Made by a program: the position numbers and the translations under genes | Part shown: piece after piece, positions 1-5,537 of the stretch | Position numbering within the stretch: position 1 is the first letter of the stretch | Layout: each line of letters begins with the position of its first letter | Assembly: GCA_040002435.1 (NCBI GenBank) | Contig: JBDUEM010000387.1 | Location: forward strand, 1-5,537 | Length of the DNA: 5,537 nucleotides | Source: JANXXV01 sp040002435 | GTDB lineage: Bacteria; Acidobacteriota; Terriglobia; Bryobacterales; Bryobacteraceae | Direction: 5' to 3' | Notes under the pieces: model-generated | The model's input: the letters and a program-made list of their open reading frames with translations, nothing else | Database searches by the model: none | Told to the model about the DNA's origin: nothing

Positions 1-562
1 AAACACCGCCGTGGTTCTGCGCGATGTTGTTGATCAATTCCATGATGACGACGGTTTTGCCGACGCCCGCGCCGCCGAACAAGCCGATCTTTCCGCCGCG
101 CAAGTAAGGCTCGAGAAGATCGATGACCTTGATACCCGTCTCGAACATCTGGAGTTCGGTGGACTGCTCGTCAAACTTCGGCGCCGGGCGGTGAATGGGC
201 CAACGCTGAGCCGTATTCACAGGACCCATGTTGTCCACCGGCTCGCCGATCACATTCAATACCCGGCCCAGGGTCTGCTTGCCAACGGGAACCGACACCG
301 GCCCGCCGAGGCTCTCCGCCTTCATCCCGCGTACCATGCCGTCGGTCGGCTGCAGCGCGATGGTGCGCACGCGGCTTTCTCCAATGTGCTGCGCCACCTC
401 AACGATGACGTCCATCGGAGTCGGTACATCAAAACCCTCGCTGGTGATTCGAATTGCCGTGTGGATGACCGGAATCTCGCCTTCGGCGAACTGAATATCC
501 ACGGCAGGACCCGCGATCTGGATCACTCTGCCAATTACACCTGCATTTGTTGCCGTTGCCAT
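1..562 (-). CDS. atpD: F1 ATP synthase subunit beta, N-terminal part (cut by the window edge)
   Basis: Catalytic subunit of the F1 head, which makes or hydrolyses ATP at the alpha/beta interfaces on the cytoplasmic side. I translated the minus strand by hand from the ATG at 562-560. About 187 residues are visible, out of roughly 470-480 usual for the family. The protein opens MATATNAGVIGRVIQIAGP, the typical beta-barrel domain (about residues 1-80). The nucleotide-binding domain follows, with the P-loop GGAGVGKT at residues 163-170, in which Lys169 and Thr170 bind the phosphates and Mg. The reading frame is intact to the left edge. The Walker B motif, catalytic Glu and C-terminal domain lie outside the window. 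The start is supported by a GGAG ribosome site (plus-strand 569-572) six bases upstream, inside the end of atpG, and by only 3 bases between the atpG stop and this ATG, which suggests translational coupling. Confidence 0.97.
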   Translation of the reverse strand, partial: MATATNAGVIGRVIQIAGPAVDIQFAEGEIPVIHTAIRITSEGFDVPTPMDVIVEVAQHIGESRVRTIALQPTDGMVRGMKAESLGGPVSVPVGKQTLGRVLNVIGEPVDNMGPVNTAQRWPIHRPAPKFDEQSTELQMFETGIKVIDLLEPYLRGGKIGLFGGAGVGKTVVIMELINNIAQNHGGV

Positions 563-565
563 AAA

Positions 566-1426
566 TTACTCCAAGGAAGAAGCGCCACTGACCACTTCGA
601 TAATCTCTCTGGTAATGCTCGCCTGCCGCACGCGATTCATGAACAGCGTCAAGCGGTCGATCACATCGGAGGCGTTAGACGAGGCCGCATCCATGGCGGT
701 CATGCGGGCCGCATGTTCGGCCGCGGCCGATTCCATGATCGCCGTGAACAACTGAATCTCCGCATAGCGCGGCAGCATACTCGCCAGCAGTTCCACCGGC
801 GACTGCTCAAAAATGTAGTCGATGCGTTCGCCGCCGGACGGAGGCTCCACCGGCAGAATACGCTTGCTGATGATGGTTTGGGACATCACGCTCTTAAATT
901 CGTTATAGACGAGATAGACCGCGTCAATCTCGTCGTTCTGCAGGCGCGCGACCACTTTTTTTGCGATATCCGCCGCATCCGTATACACAGGCTTCTTGAA
1001 TATTCCAAGATATTCGCCGGAAATCACGGCATTTCTTTTGCGGAAGAAATCACGCCCCTTGCGCCCCAGCACTTCGAACTCGACTTTGGCATTGGGATGC
1101 GCCGCAAGAAATTTCTGCGCACCTTTGATGACGTTGGAGTTGAAGGCTCCGGCCAGTCCGCTGTCGGACGTGAGCAGCAGCAGTTGAATGCGGTTCTCCG
1201 GGCGGTTCGCCAGCAAAGGAGAAGCCGCCGCTTCCTCATTGTCCGCGGCAGCGGTGATCACATTGGCCAGCATCTTCTGCAGCGTGGCCGCATAAGGCCG
1301 AGCCGCGATCACGCGATCCTGGGCCCGGCGCAGCTTCGCGGCGGAGACCATCTTCATGGCCTTCGTGATCTGCTGCGTGTTCTTAATGGACCGGATGCGC
1401 CGCCGGAGGTCTATCAGACTGGGCAT
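566..1426 (-). CDS. atpG: F1 ATP synthase subunit gamma
   Basis: Central shaft of F1, which rotates inside the alpha3beta3 ring and couples c-ring rotation to catalysis. The length of 286 residues is normal. The N-terminal helix (residues 1-55) has the family core IKNTQQITKAMKMVSAAKLRRAQ, given here in part as NTQQITKAMKMVSAA. The C-terminal helix (about 210-286) ends RQASITREIIEVVSGA, close to the conserved gamma C-terminus; the two helices form the antiparallel coiled coil. The middle Rossmann-like domain contains SDSGLAGAFN (residues 87-96) where many relatives have (S/T)DRGL(C/A)G, so the usual Arg is Ser89. The C-terminal contact region is otherwise standard. The gene sits 3 bases after the atpA stop and 3 bases before the atpD start, so it is certainly within the operon. 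The ribosome site is weak (AAGAAG in the lysine codons ending atpA), which suggests coupling to atpA translation. Confidence 0.98.
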   Translation of the reverse strand: MPSLIDLRRRIRSIKNTQQITKAMKMVSAAKLRRAQDRVIAARPYAATLQKMLANVITAAADNEEAAASPLLANRPENRIQLLLLTSDSGLAGAFNSNVIKGAQKFLAAHPNAKVEFEVLGRKGRDFFRKRNAVISGEYLGIFKKPVYTDAADIAKKVVARLQNDEIDAVYLVYNEFKSVMSQTIISKRILPVEPPSGGERIDYIFEQSPVELLASMLPRYAEIQLFTAIMESAAAEHAARMTAMDAASSNASDVIDRLTLFMNRVRQASITREIIEVVSGASSLE

Positions 1427-1429
1427 TGT

Positions 1430-2956
1430 CTACTTCTTCTTATGCTCGGAAACAAACCGCTCTTTGAATTCTTTCAAGGCGCCGTTGACCATTCCCTTTA
1501 CTTCGTCGTCGAGAACCTTCTTCTCGCGAATCTTCGGAAGCAATCCGGGATGAGCATTCTCGACAAACTTATAGAGGCCGTCCTCAAAAGCGCGGATCTG
1601 CTCCACGGGAATGTCGTCCAGATAGGCGTTGGTACCGGCAAAAATAATGAGAACCTGTTTCTCGACGGGCAATGGCTGGTATTGCCCCTGCTTTAGAATT
1701 TCCACCAGGCGCCTGCCGCGATTCAACTGCGCCTGCGACGCTTTGTCCAAATCCGAACCGAATTGCGAGAAGGCGGCCAGTTCGCGGTACTGCGCCAAAT
1801 CGAGACGGAGGGTACCGGCGATGGACCGCATGGCCTTGATCTGCGCCGAACCGCCTACGCGGCTGACCGAGATACCGACGTTGATGGCCGGCCTCTGATT
1901 GGAGTTGAAGAGGTCGGCTTCGAGGAAGATTTGTCCATCGGTGATGGAAATGACGTTCGTTGGAATGTAGGCGGAAACGTCGCCCGCCTGGGTTTCAATG
2001 AAGGGCAGGGCAGTGAGCGATCCGCCGCCCTTTTCCTTGGACAACTTGGCGGCCCGCTCCAACAGGCGGCTATGCAAATAGAAGACGTCTCCAGGGAAGG
2101 CCTCGCGGCCCGGCGGGCGGCGCAGCAGCAGCGAAATCTCGCGATAGGCCGCCGCGTGCTTGGAAAGATCGTCGTAAATTACCAGCGCATGCATGCCCTT
2201 GTCGCGGAAGTATTCGCCCAGCGCGCAGCCAGAGTAGGGCGCAATATATTGCATTGGCGCCGGATCGGAAGCCGTCGCCGCCACCACAATGGTGTATTCC
2301 ATGCAGCCCAGATTGGTCAACGTCTTGACAACCTGCGCGACCGTGGAACGCTTCTGCCCGATGGCGACATAGATGCAGATGACGTCGCCGCCCTTCTGGT
2401 TGTAAATGGTGTCGAGGGCGATGGTGGTTTTGCCGGTCTGGCGGTCACCAATGATCAATTCGCGCTGGCCGCGGCCAATGGGAATCATGGCATCAATTGC
2501 CTTGATCCCGGTCTGCAGCGGTTCTTTCACGGGCTGGCGATCGACAACTCCTGGCGCCAGCGCTTCCAGTGGATTGAACTGATCGGTAACTATGGGGCCG
2601 TTGTCGTCAATCGGGCGGCCAAGCGAGTCCACGACGCGGCCAATCATGGCCTCGCCCACGGGAATCGACATGATGCGGCCCGTGCGGCGGACTTCATCGC
2701 CTTCCTTGAGTTCGGTGTAATCGCCCAACAGCACCGCGCCCACCTGGTCTTCCTCGAGGTTCAAAGCGATGCCCGAAACGCCATGCGAAAATTCAATCAA
2801 TTCGCCGGCCATAACCGTTTCCAAACCGTGGATGCGGGCAATGCCGTCGCCGACCGAGATGACAAAACCCGTTTCGGTAACGCTTACCGCGCTATCGTAG
2901 TTTTCGATCTCGTCCCGCAGGACCCGCGTTATCTCATCCGCCCGAATCTGTGCCAT
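1430..2956 (-). CDS. atpA: F1 ATP synthase subunit alpha
   Basis: Non-catalytic nucleotide-binding subunit of the F1 hexamer, which contributes the arginine finger to the beta active sites. The length of 508 residues is normal (E. coli has 513). The N-terminal region (residues 1-25) is the helix that contacts delta. The beta-barrel domain comes next, then the P-loop GDRQTGKT at 170-177, a Walker B-type strand ALVIYDDLSK at 257-266, and the family signature PAINVGISVSRVGG at 356-369. Within the signature, Arg366 corresponds to the E. coli arginine finger Arg376. The C-terminal helical domain ends in a lysine-rich tail. The start ATG at 2956-2954 has an AAGGA ribosome site about five bases upstream. 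No key residue is missing. It follows atpH after 28 bases, the widest gap within the operon. Confidence 0.99.
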   Translation of the reverse strand: MAQIRADEITRVLRDEIENYDSAVSVTETGFVISVGDGIARIHGLETVMAGELIEFSHGVSGIALNLEEDQVGAVLLGDYTELKEGDEVRRTGRIMSIPVGEAMIGRVVDSLGRPIDDNGPIVTDQFNPLEALAPGVVDRQPVKEPLQTGIKAIDAMIPIGRGQRELIIGDRQTGKTTIALDTIYNQKGGDVICIYVAIGQKRSTVAQVVKTLTNLGCMEYTIVVAATASDPAPMQYIAPYSGCALGEYFRDKGMHALVIYDDLSKHAAAYREISLLLRRPPGREAFPGDVFYLHSRLLERAAKLSKEKGGGSLTALPFIETQAGDVSAYIPTNVISITDGQIFLEADLFNSNQRPAINVGISVSRVGGSAQIKAMRSIAGTLRLDLAQYRELAAFSQFGSDLDKASQAQLNRGRRLVEILKQGQYQPLPVEKQVLIIFAGTNAYLDDIPVEQIRAFEDGLYKFVENAHPGLLPKIREKKVLDDEVKGMVNGALKEFKERFVSEHKKK

Positions 2957-2971
2957 ATTTCCTTGTCCCTT

Positions 2972-2997
2972 TTATCTCGAGGACTTATCTCGAGGTT
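2972..2997 (-). repeat. 13-base tandem duplication forming a hairpin at the atpH stop / atpA leader
   Basis: Two adjacent 13-base units on the plus strand, 2972-2984 and 2985-2997, share their first 11 bases (TTATCTCGAGG). Each contains the palindrome CTCGAG (2976-2981 and 2989-2994). On the mRNA the two copies can pair with each other as a 6-bp stem with a 7-base loop (2982-2988). The atpH stop codon TAA (2987-2985) lies in the loop and the atpA ribosome site lies about ten bases beyond the stem. The duplication and pairing potential are seen directly. A role in setting the alpha:delta ratio or in mRNA processing is inference. Confidence 0.6.
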
Positions 2998-3533
2998 AAG
3001 CGCTGTTTCAACGAGTTCAATTGCGCCCGAACCGAACCGTCGTACACCGTCGATCCGATTCTCGCCACCACGCCGCCTAACAGATTTTCGTCCACCGCGT
3101 AAGTGCAGCGGACCTGCTTTCCGGAGATTTGTGAAAGTTCCGCCTGCAGGGCCGACTGTTGTTCCGCGCTCAATGGGCGCGCCGATTTCACGTCGGCCCG
3201 TACCACGCCTAACCGTTCGTCGAGTATCACTTTATACGCGTCGACGACTTCGTCCAGTATCAAAATCCGCCGCCGGTCAATGAGCACGTAGAGGAAATTA
3301 CGCACGATGCGCGAAAGCGGCATGATCTCAGCGAACCGCGCGATCACGGCACGCTTGCGCGATGCGGTGACGGCGGGAGAAAGCAACACATTCCGCAGTT
3401 CCGATGCTCCGGCGAGCATCTGTTGAAATGAGTCGAGCTCTTCGGCGGCACGCTTCGGTTCGAGTGAAGCCGAAGGGTTCAAGACAGCCTCCACCAAGGC
3501 GCGCGCGTATCGGGTAGCGACGGCTTGCGGCAT
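2985..3533 (-). CDS. atpH: ATP synthase subunit delta (OSCP-type)
   Basis: Stator subunit that caps the top of F1 and links the N-termini of alpha to the b/b' stalk. The length of 182 residues is typical. The N-terminal helical domain (about 1-105) begins PQAVATRYARALVEAV, matching the family's opening 'ARRYAxAL' pattern. It also has the RNFLYVLIDRRRI segment (78-90), equivalent to the conserved 'NFLxLLxxxxRL'. The C-terminal domain (about 106-182) carries DENLLGGVVARIGSTVYDGS (148-167), the characteristic delta/OSCP signature, followed by the short helix RAQLNSLKQRL. The ATG at 3533-3531 lies one base after the stop of the upstream b gene. The nearest purine-rich motif (AAGGCGG) is rather distant, so initiation probably depends on re-initiation after b. 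Its stop codon lies within a short tandem duplication. Confidence 0.97.
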   Translation of the reverse strand: MPQAVATRYARALVEAVLNPSASLEPKRAAEELDSFQQMLAGASELRNVLLSPAVTASRKRAVIARFAEIMPLSRIVRNFLYVLIDRRRILILDEVVDAYKVILDERLGVVRADVKSARPLSAEQQSALQAELSQISGKQVRCTYAVDENLLGGVVARIGSTVYDGSVRAQLNSLKQRLTSR

Positions 3534-3534
3534 C

Positions 3535-4155
3535 TTAGTTTAAAGCCGCCTTTGTCTTCGCTTCTTCCTTTAAGTCCTGAACGAACGCGTTGACCAGCCC
3601 GTCCTGAGTCTGCGGCGTCAGACGGCCGCGGATTTCCTGTTCGGCGATGCCTAAGGCGAGTTCCGCCGCCTGCGCCTTCAAATCCAGACTGGCAATCTTC
3701 GCCGCGGATGCAATCTCATGTTCGGCCTGCTTTTGCATGCGTTCCATTGCCTGCGCGGTTTCGGCGCTGATGCGAGCCCCTTCCTGCGCAATCTCCTGCT
3801 GCGAATTCTTGCGCAGCGCAGCCACTTCCGCGGCGAGATTGGCAACGCGGGCCTCAATGGAACGGGCACGTGCTTCGGCTTCCGCCTTCACTGCCGCAGC
3901 GTCCGTGATGCCCTGTTGAATCTCCGCACTGCGCGAGGCAAAGAAGGGCCCGGCATTCTTTCCAATCAGATAACCGAGTCCCACCGCCAGGATGCCGAAG
4001 TTTGCCCACTTCCACCAGATTTCGTTGGGCATTTCGTTCTGTTCGGCGGATTCGGCAAGCTCGCCGGCATTTTCCGCCTTTTTCTCCAGGCCATTTTCCT
4101 GGGCGAGGGCGGACCAGGCGCACACCAGGAACACGGAAAGCAGCAGACGTTTCAA
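3535..4155 (-). CDS. atpF: ATP synthase Fo subunit b, long form with N-terminal signal-like segment
   Basis: Peripheral stalk subunit that anchors F1 to the membrane. The start is TTG (4155-4153), overlapping the stop of the upstream b' gene as TTGA, and is backed by a strong AGAGGAG ribosome site six bases upstream. The next in-frame Met is only at residue 42. At 206 residues it is longer than the usual b (about 156). Residues 1-19 read MKRLLLSVFLVCAWSALAQ, a good signal peptide with an A-L-A cleavage motif before Gln19; Cys12 lacks a proper lipobox. An acidic stretch (20-45) follows, then the membrane helix (about 48-66, WANFGILAVGLGYLIG) and a long Ala/Glu/Lys/Arg-rich coiled coil (about 72-175). 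The C-terminal part (176-206) should bind delta. Forms of b with such leaders are known in Acidobacteria and Deltaproteobacteria. Whether the leader is cleaved is inference. Confidence 0.92.
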   Translation of the reverse strand: MKRLLLSVFLVCAWSALAQENGLEKKAENAGELAESAEQNEMPNEIWWKWANFGILAVGLGYLIGKNAGPFFASRSAEIQQGITDAAAVKAEAEARARSIEARVANLAAEVAALRKNSQQEIAQEGARISAETAQAMERMQKQAEHEIASAAKIASLDLKAQAAELALGIAEQEIRGRLTPQTQDGLVNAFVQDLKEEAKTKAALN

Positions 4156-4601
4156 TTCGCTCTCCTCTGGAGAATGGATTCGGTAATCTGATCGGCCAGA
4201 GCCTGGCTACTGGCGGCCAGCGACTGCCGGGCTTCCTGAGCCTGCGACTGCAGATCGTCTTTCGCAGTTTTCACGAGAACCTCAGACCGTTTTCGCGCGT
4301 CAGCCAGTTGTGCAGTCTGCTCCTCACGCCATTTGCGCCTTAATGCTTCCTGCTCCTGATAGATCTCATTTCGGGCGGCACGGATGGATTCCTCATAGGC
4401 CTCCGCCTTTAGCGCGGCGCGTTCCAGGCTCTCCGCCGCCAGCTTGCGGGCACCTTCCGTGGCTTCTTTCCTCTCATGCAGCACTTTTGCCAGAGGCTTG
4501 AAGAACATCGCCTTCAGATAGAAATGCAGAAAAATGACGAGGAAAAAGGTAGGTAGGCCCTGTAACAGAACTTGGCCTAGCGCGTGTAATGTTGCGTCCA
4601 T
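4152..4601 (-). CDS. atpF': ATP synthase Fo subunit b' (second b-type stator subunit)
   Basis: Short b-type stator subunit of 149 residues, with one membrane helix and a long cytoplasmic coiled coil, predicted to pair with the b subunit encoded next as a heterodimeric stalk. Residues 14-35 (QGLPTFFLVIFLHFYLKAMF) form the membrane helix. It runs into FFKPLAKVLHERKE (33-46), matching the family pattern in which 'F-(F/Y)-KP' follows the membrane segment and 'R-(R/K)' follows a short helix. Residues 47-149 are almost entirely charged and Ala/Glu/Gln-rich helix. This gene opens the ATP synthase cluster here. The ATG at 4601-4599 is the only sensible start, because the frame upstream has no other standard start before a stop at about 4671-4673. 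I see no clear ribosome site. In Geobacter-type operons the equivalent gene is called atpX or atpF'. The assignment to b' rather than b is from position and length. Confidence 0.9.
   Translation of the reverse strand: MDATLHALGQVLLQGLPTFFLVIFLHFYLKAMFFKPLAKVLHERKEATEGARKLAAESLERAALKAEAYEESIRAARNEIYQEQEALRRKWREEQTAQLADARKRSEVLVKTAKDDLQSQAQEARQSLAASSQALADQITESILQRRAN
4162..4168 (-). promoter_or_regulatory. Ribosome binding site supporting the TTG start of subunit b
   Basis: The minus-strand sequence AGAGGAG lies six bases upstream of the TTG at 4155. It is the clearest Shine-Dalgarno motif in the operon and sits inside the last codons of b'. It decides the start, because the alternative Met (residue 42) would remove the signal-like segment and leave only a few residues before the membrane helix. 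Confidence 0.75.
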
Positions 4602-4708
4602 GAAATTTCGACAGGGAACGGCCTGAGACAGGCTACTTACTAAGAGAGTGAACGCCCCGAAGCGCCTAAATTAGCACGATTCAACCCTATTCCGCAACAC
4701 GATATCGG
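4602..4708 (-). other. Intergenic leader before the ATP synthase genes
   Basis: This stretch of 107 bases lies between the stop of the upstream unknown gene and the b' start, and should hold any promoter belonging to the operon. A weak sigma70-like pair can be proposed on the minus strand: TTGCGG (plus-strand 4692-4697), an 18-base spacer, then TAATTT (4668-4673), with only three of six -10 matches. A perfect 5-bp stem with a 3-base loop (GCCTG/CAGGC) lies at 4621-4633, close to the b' start. There is an 8-base palindrome CGATATCG at 4700-4707. I see no strong terminator with a T-run after the upstream gene, so read-through is possible. Confidence 0.3.
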
Positions 4709-5434
4709 CTAGAGTCCTGGACCTCCGGGAGAGAGCAATTGGGGAGAGGGTTCCGCAGGCGGTGTTGGTGTGTCTGAAAGGCCGGCGCGGGACGGTTCCT
4801 GAGGGATGGCGCGATGATTCGAATTTGATTTAGGGTCGTTTGGTAATTCTTCGTATGTTTCTGATTCAGGGGGCTGTTTAGCGCCATCGGGATTTTCTAT
4901 TTCCGGAGGGTTTGGGTGGTTTAGCGGATTGCATTTTTCGCGGAGACGGAAGAACTCCCTCATGGCGCGGTCGTGCATGCGGCTGTAGCTGGTTTCGTAG
5001 CGGAGGAGGAGTTCCAATGTCTTCTCGTTGTTGGCCAGTTTGGTGTAGCCCATGGTGATCTGCTCCGGTACGCTCATGTTGAGCTTGTCGCCGCCTTTTG
5101 CTTCGTGTTCGTCGACGTCGAGCTGCTGGTCGTCCATCTCGAGTTCGAGCGCGGCGGTTTCCATCATCCAAACCCGCTGCTGACGCCATTTGGCGGCCAC
5201 CATTTCGTAAACGAGGTTAGTCTCGACTCCGTCCCGGGGTTGGAATTTCTCCATATACATACTGAGAAGGTCGTCGAATTTGGTTTGGGACTCGTTGGAG
5301 AGGACCAGAACCTTGGAGAGGAGTCCGTGACGGGTCGCGTTCCGGGATGAGGTCTGGATGCCTTGGGGGGACTTCGTCCCGGCTGCCTTGGCTCCATTCT
5401 GCCTTGCCATCTTTTGTCTGTTTTTTCGGGTCAT
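4709..5434 (-). CDS. Uncharacterised protein with basic N-terminal 'GAK..GTKSP..SSRNA.RHGL' signature
   Basis: I know no function for this 241-residue protein. Residues 1-40 are strongly basic and contain NGAKAAGTKSPQ and SSRNATRHGLLS (29-40). This matches a signature I recall from a large group of uncharacterised proteins (general form 'N-A-x-x-S-T-G-P-x-T-x-x-G-K-x-x-S-S-x-N-A-x-(K/R)-H-G-L'), common and often multicopy in Acidobacteria, Planctomycetes and some Proteobacteria. Residues 41-165 look mostly helical, with a W/R-rich stretch typical of the family (AAKWRQQRVW, 80-89) and an acidic patch (about 95-113). Residues 168-241 are Pro/Ser/Asn-rich and probably disordered. There is no signal peptide or membrane helix. 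The ATG at 5434 has AAGG seven bases upstream, better than the internal Met at residue 9. The frame stays open to the right edge but has no further ATG, GTG or TTG in the window. It lies on the same strand as the atp genes, but a functional link is not indicated. Confidence 0.75.
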   Translation of the reverse strand: MTRKNRQKMARQNGAKAAGTKSPQGIQTSSRNATRHGLLSKVLVLSNESQTKFDDLLSMYMEKFQPRDGVETNLVYEMVAAKWRQQRVWMMETAALELEMDDQQLDVDEHEAKGGDKLNMSVPEQITMGYTKLANNEKTLELLLRYETSYSRMHDRAMREFFRLREKCNPLNHPNPPEIENPDGAKQPPESETYEELPNDPKSNSNHRAIPQEPSRAGLSDTPTPPAEPSPQLLSPGGPGL

Positions 5435-5537
5435 GATGCCGCCTTTGGGATCAAGGTAGCCGCCAGGCCGTGCCGCGGTTTTGGGATTTGGCTGTAAGTT
5501 GTTGAGTTGGTGAGGACGAAAGTTGGAAGATTTCTGG
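5435..5537. other. Right-edge stretch without a recognisable gene
   Basis: These 103 bases precede the uncharacterised gene. On the minus strand the frame of that gene is open throughout (34 codons, no start codon), so a start outside the window cannot be excluded. A second minus-strand frame is open from the edge for 28 codons to a TGA at 5453-5451 and could be the tail of another gene, but its residues match nothing I know. I see no convincing promoter, RNA gene or repeat. Confidence 0.4.

Noticed and set aside
11..1696. Plus-strand open frame of 561 codons running antisense to atpD, atpG and the end of atpA
   Set aside because: It runs antisense across three clearly real genes, with an Arg/His/Leu-rich composition typical of the reverse complement of GC-rich coding sequence. 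It has no recognisable domain.
1763..3283. Plus-strand open frame of 506 codons antisense to atpA and atpH
   Set aside because: It is a shadow of atpA on the opposite strand, with biased composition and no family resemblance.
3535..3600. Possible lipoprotein signal in subunit b because of Cys12
   Set aside because: The residues before Cys12 (F-L-V) do not fit a lipobox, which needs a small residue just before the Cys; the A-L-A cleavage motif a few residues later is a better fit.
3718..4343. Overlapping plus-strand open frames opposite the two b genes
   Set aside because: They arise from the Ala/Glu/Arg-rich codons of the coiled coils on the other strand and have no supporting start signals or motifs.
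4654..4669. GC-rich stretch GGCGCTTCGGGGCG on the minus strand as a possible terminator of the upstream gene
   Set aside because: Only three or four pairs can form and no T-run follows, so it does not meet the form of an intrinsic terminator.
4973..5350. Plus-strand open frame of 125 codons opposite the uncharacterised gene
   Set aside because: It is Val/Phe/Glu-rich antisense sequence. The minus-strand frame carries the recognisable family signature, so this one is a shadow.

Overview
The window holds most of an F1Fo ATP synthase operon on the minus strand, so it is read from right to left. It carries two b-type stator subunits, then delta, alpha and gamma, and the first third of beta, which runs off the left edge. 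One uncharacterised gene lies upstream on the same strand. The gene order b', b, delta, alpha, gamma, beta, without subunits a and c beside it, is the 'split' layout known from Acidobacteria and the former Deltaproteobacteria. The moderately high GC content fits these groups, and so does the upstream protein, which belongs to a family I associate with Acidobacteria and Planctomycetes. My best guess is an acidobacterium of the Solibacter/Bryobacter type. This rests on gene order and general resemblance, not on a database search.

Layout from right to left. Positions 5435-5537 contain no recognisable gene, but the frame of the next gene stays open through them. Positions 4709-5434 encode a 241-residue protein of unknown function with a basic N-terminal signature. 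Positions 4602-4708 are intergenic, with a small hairpin and only a weak promoter-like pair. The ATP synthase genes follow: b' (4152-4601), b (3535-4155, TTG start), delta atpH (2985-3533), alpha atpA (1430-2956), gamma atpG (566-1426) and partial beta atpD (1-562). Subunit epsilon (atpC) would be expected beyond the left edge.

The genes are tightly packed. There is a 4-base overlap between b' and b, and gaps of 1 to 3 bases at b/delta, alpha/gamma and gamma/beta. The single larger gap, 28 bases between delta and alpha, contains a short tandem duplication that can fold into a hairpin around the delta stop codon. Together the products form the F1 head (alpha, beta), the central shaft (gamma) and the peripheral stator (delta, b, b'). 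The proton channel parts (a and the c ring) must be encoded elsewhere. The operon itself is ordinary in content. The points worth a second look are the delta/alpha junction, the signal-peptide-bearing b subunit with a TTG start, and the uncharacterised upstream gene. I see no convincing evidence of a new biological system.
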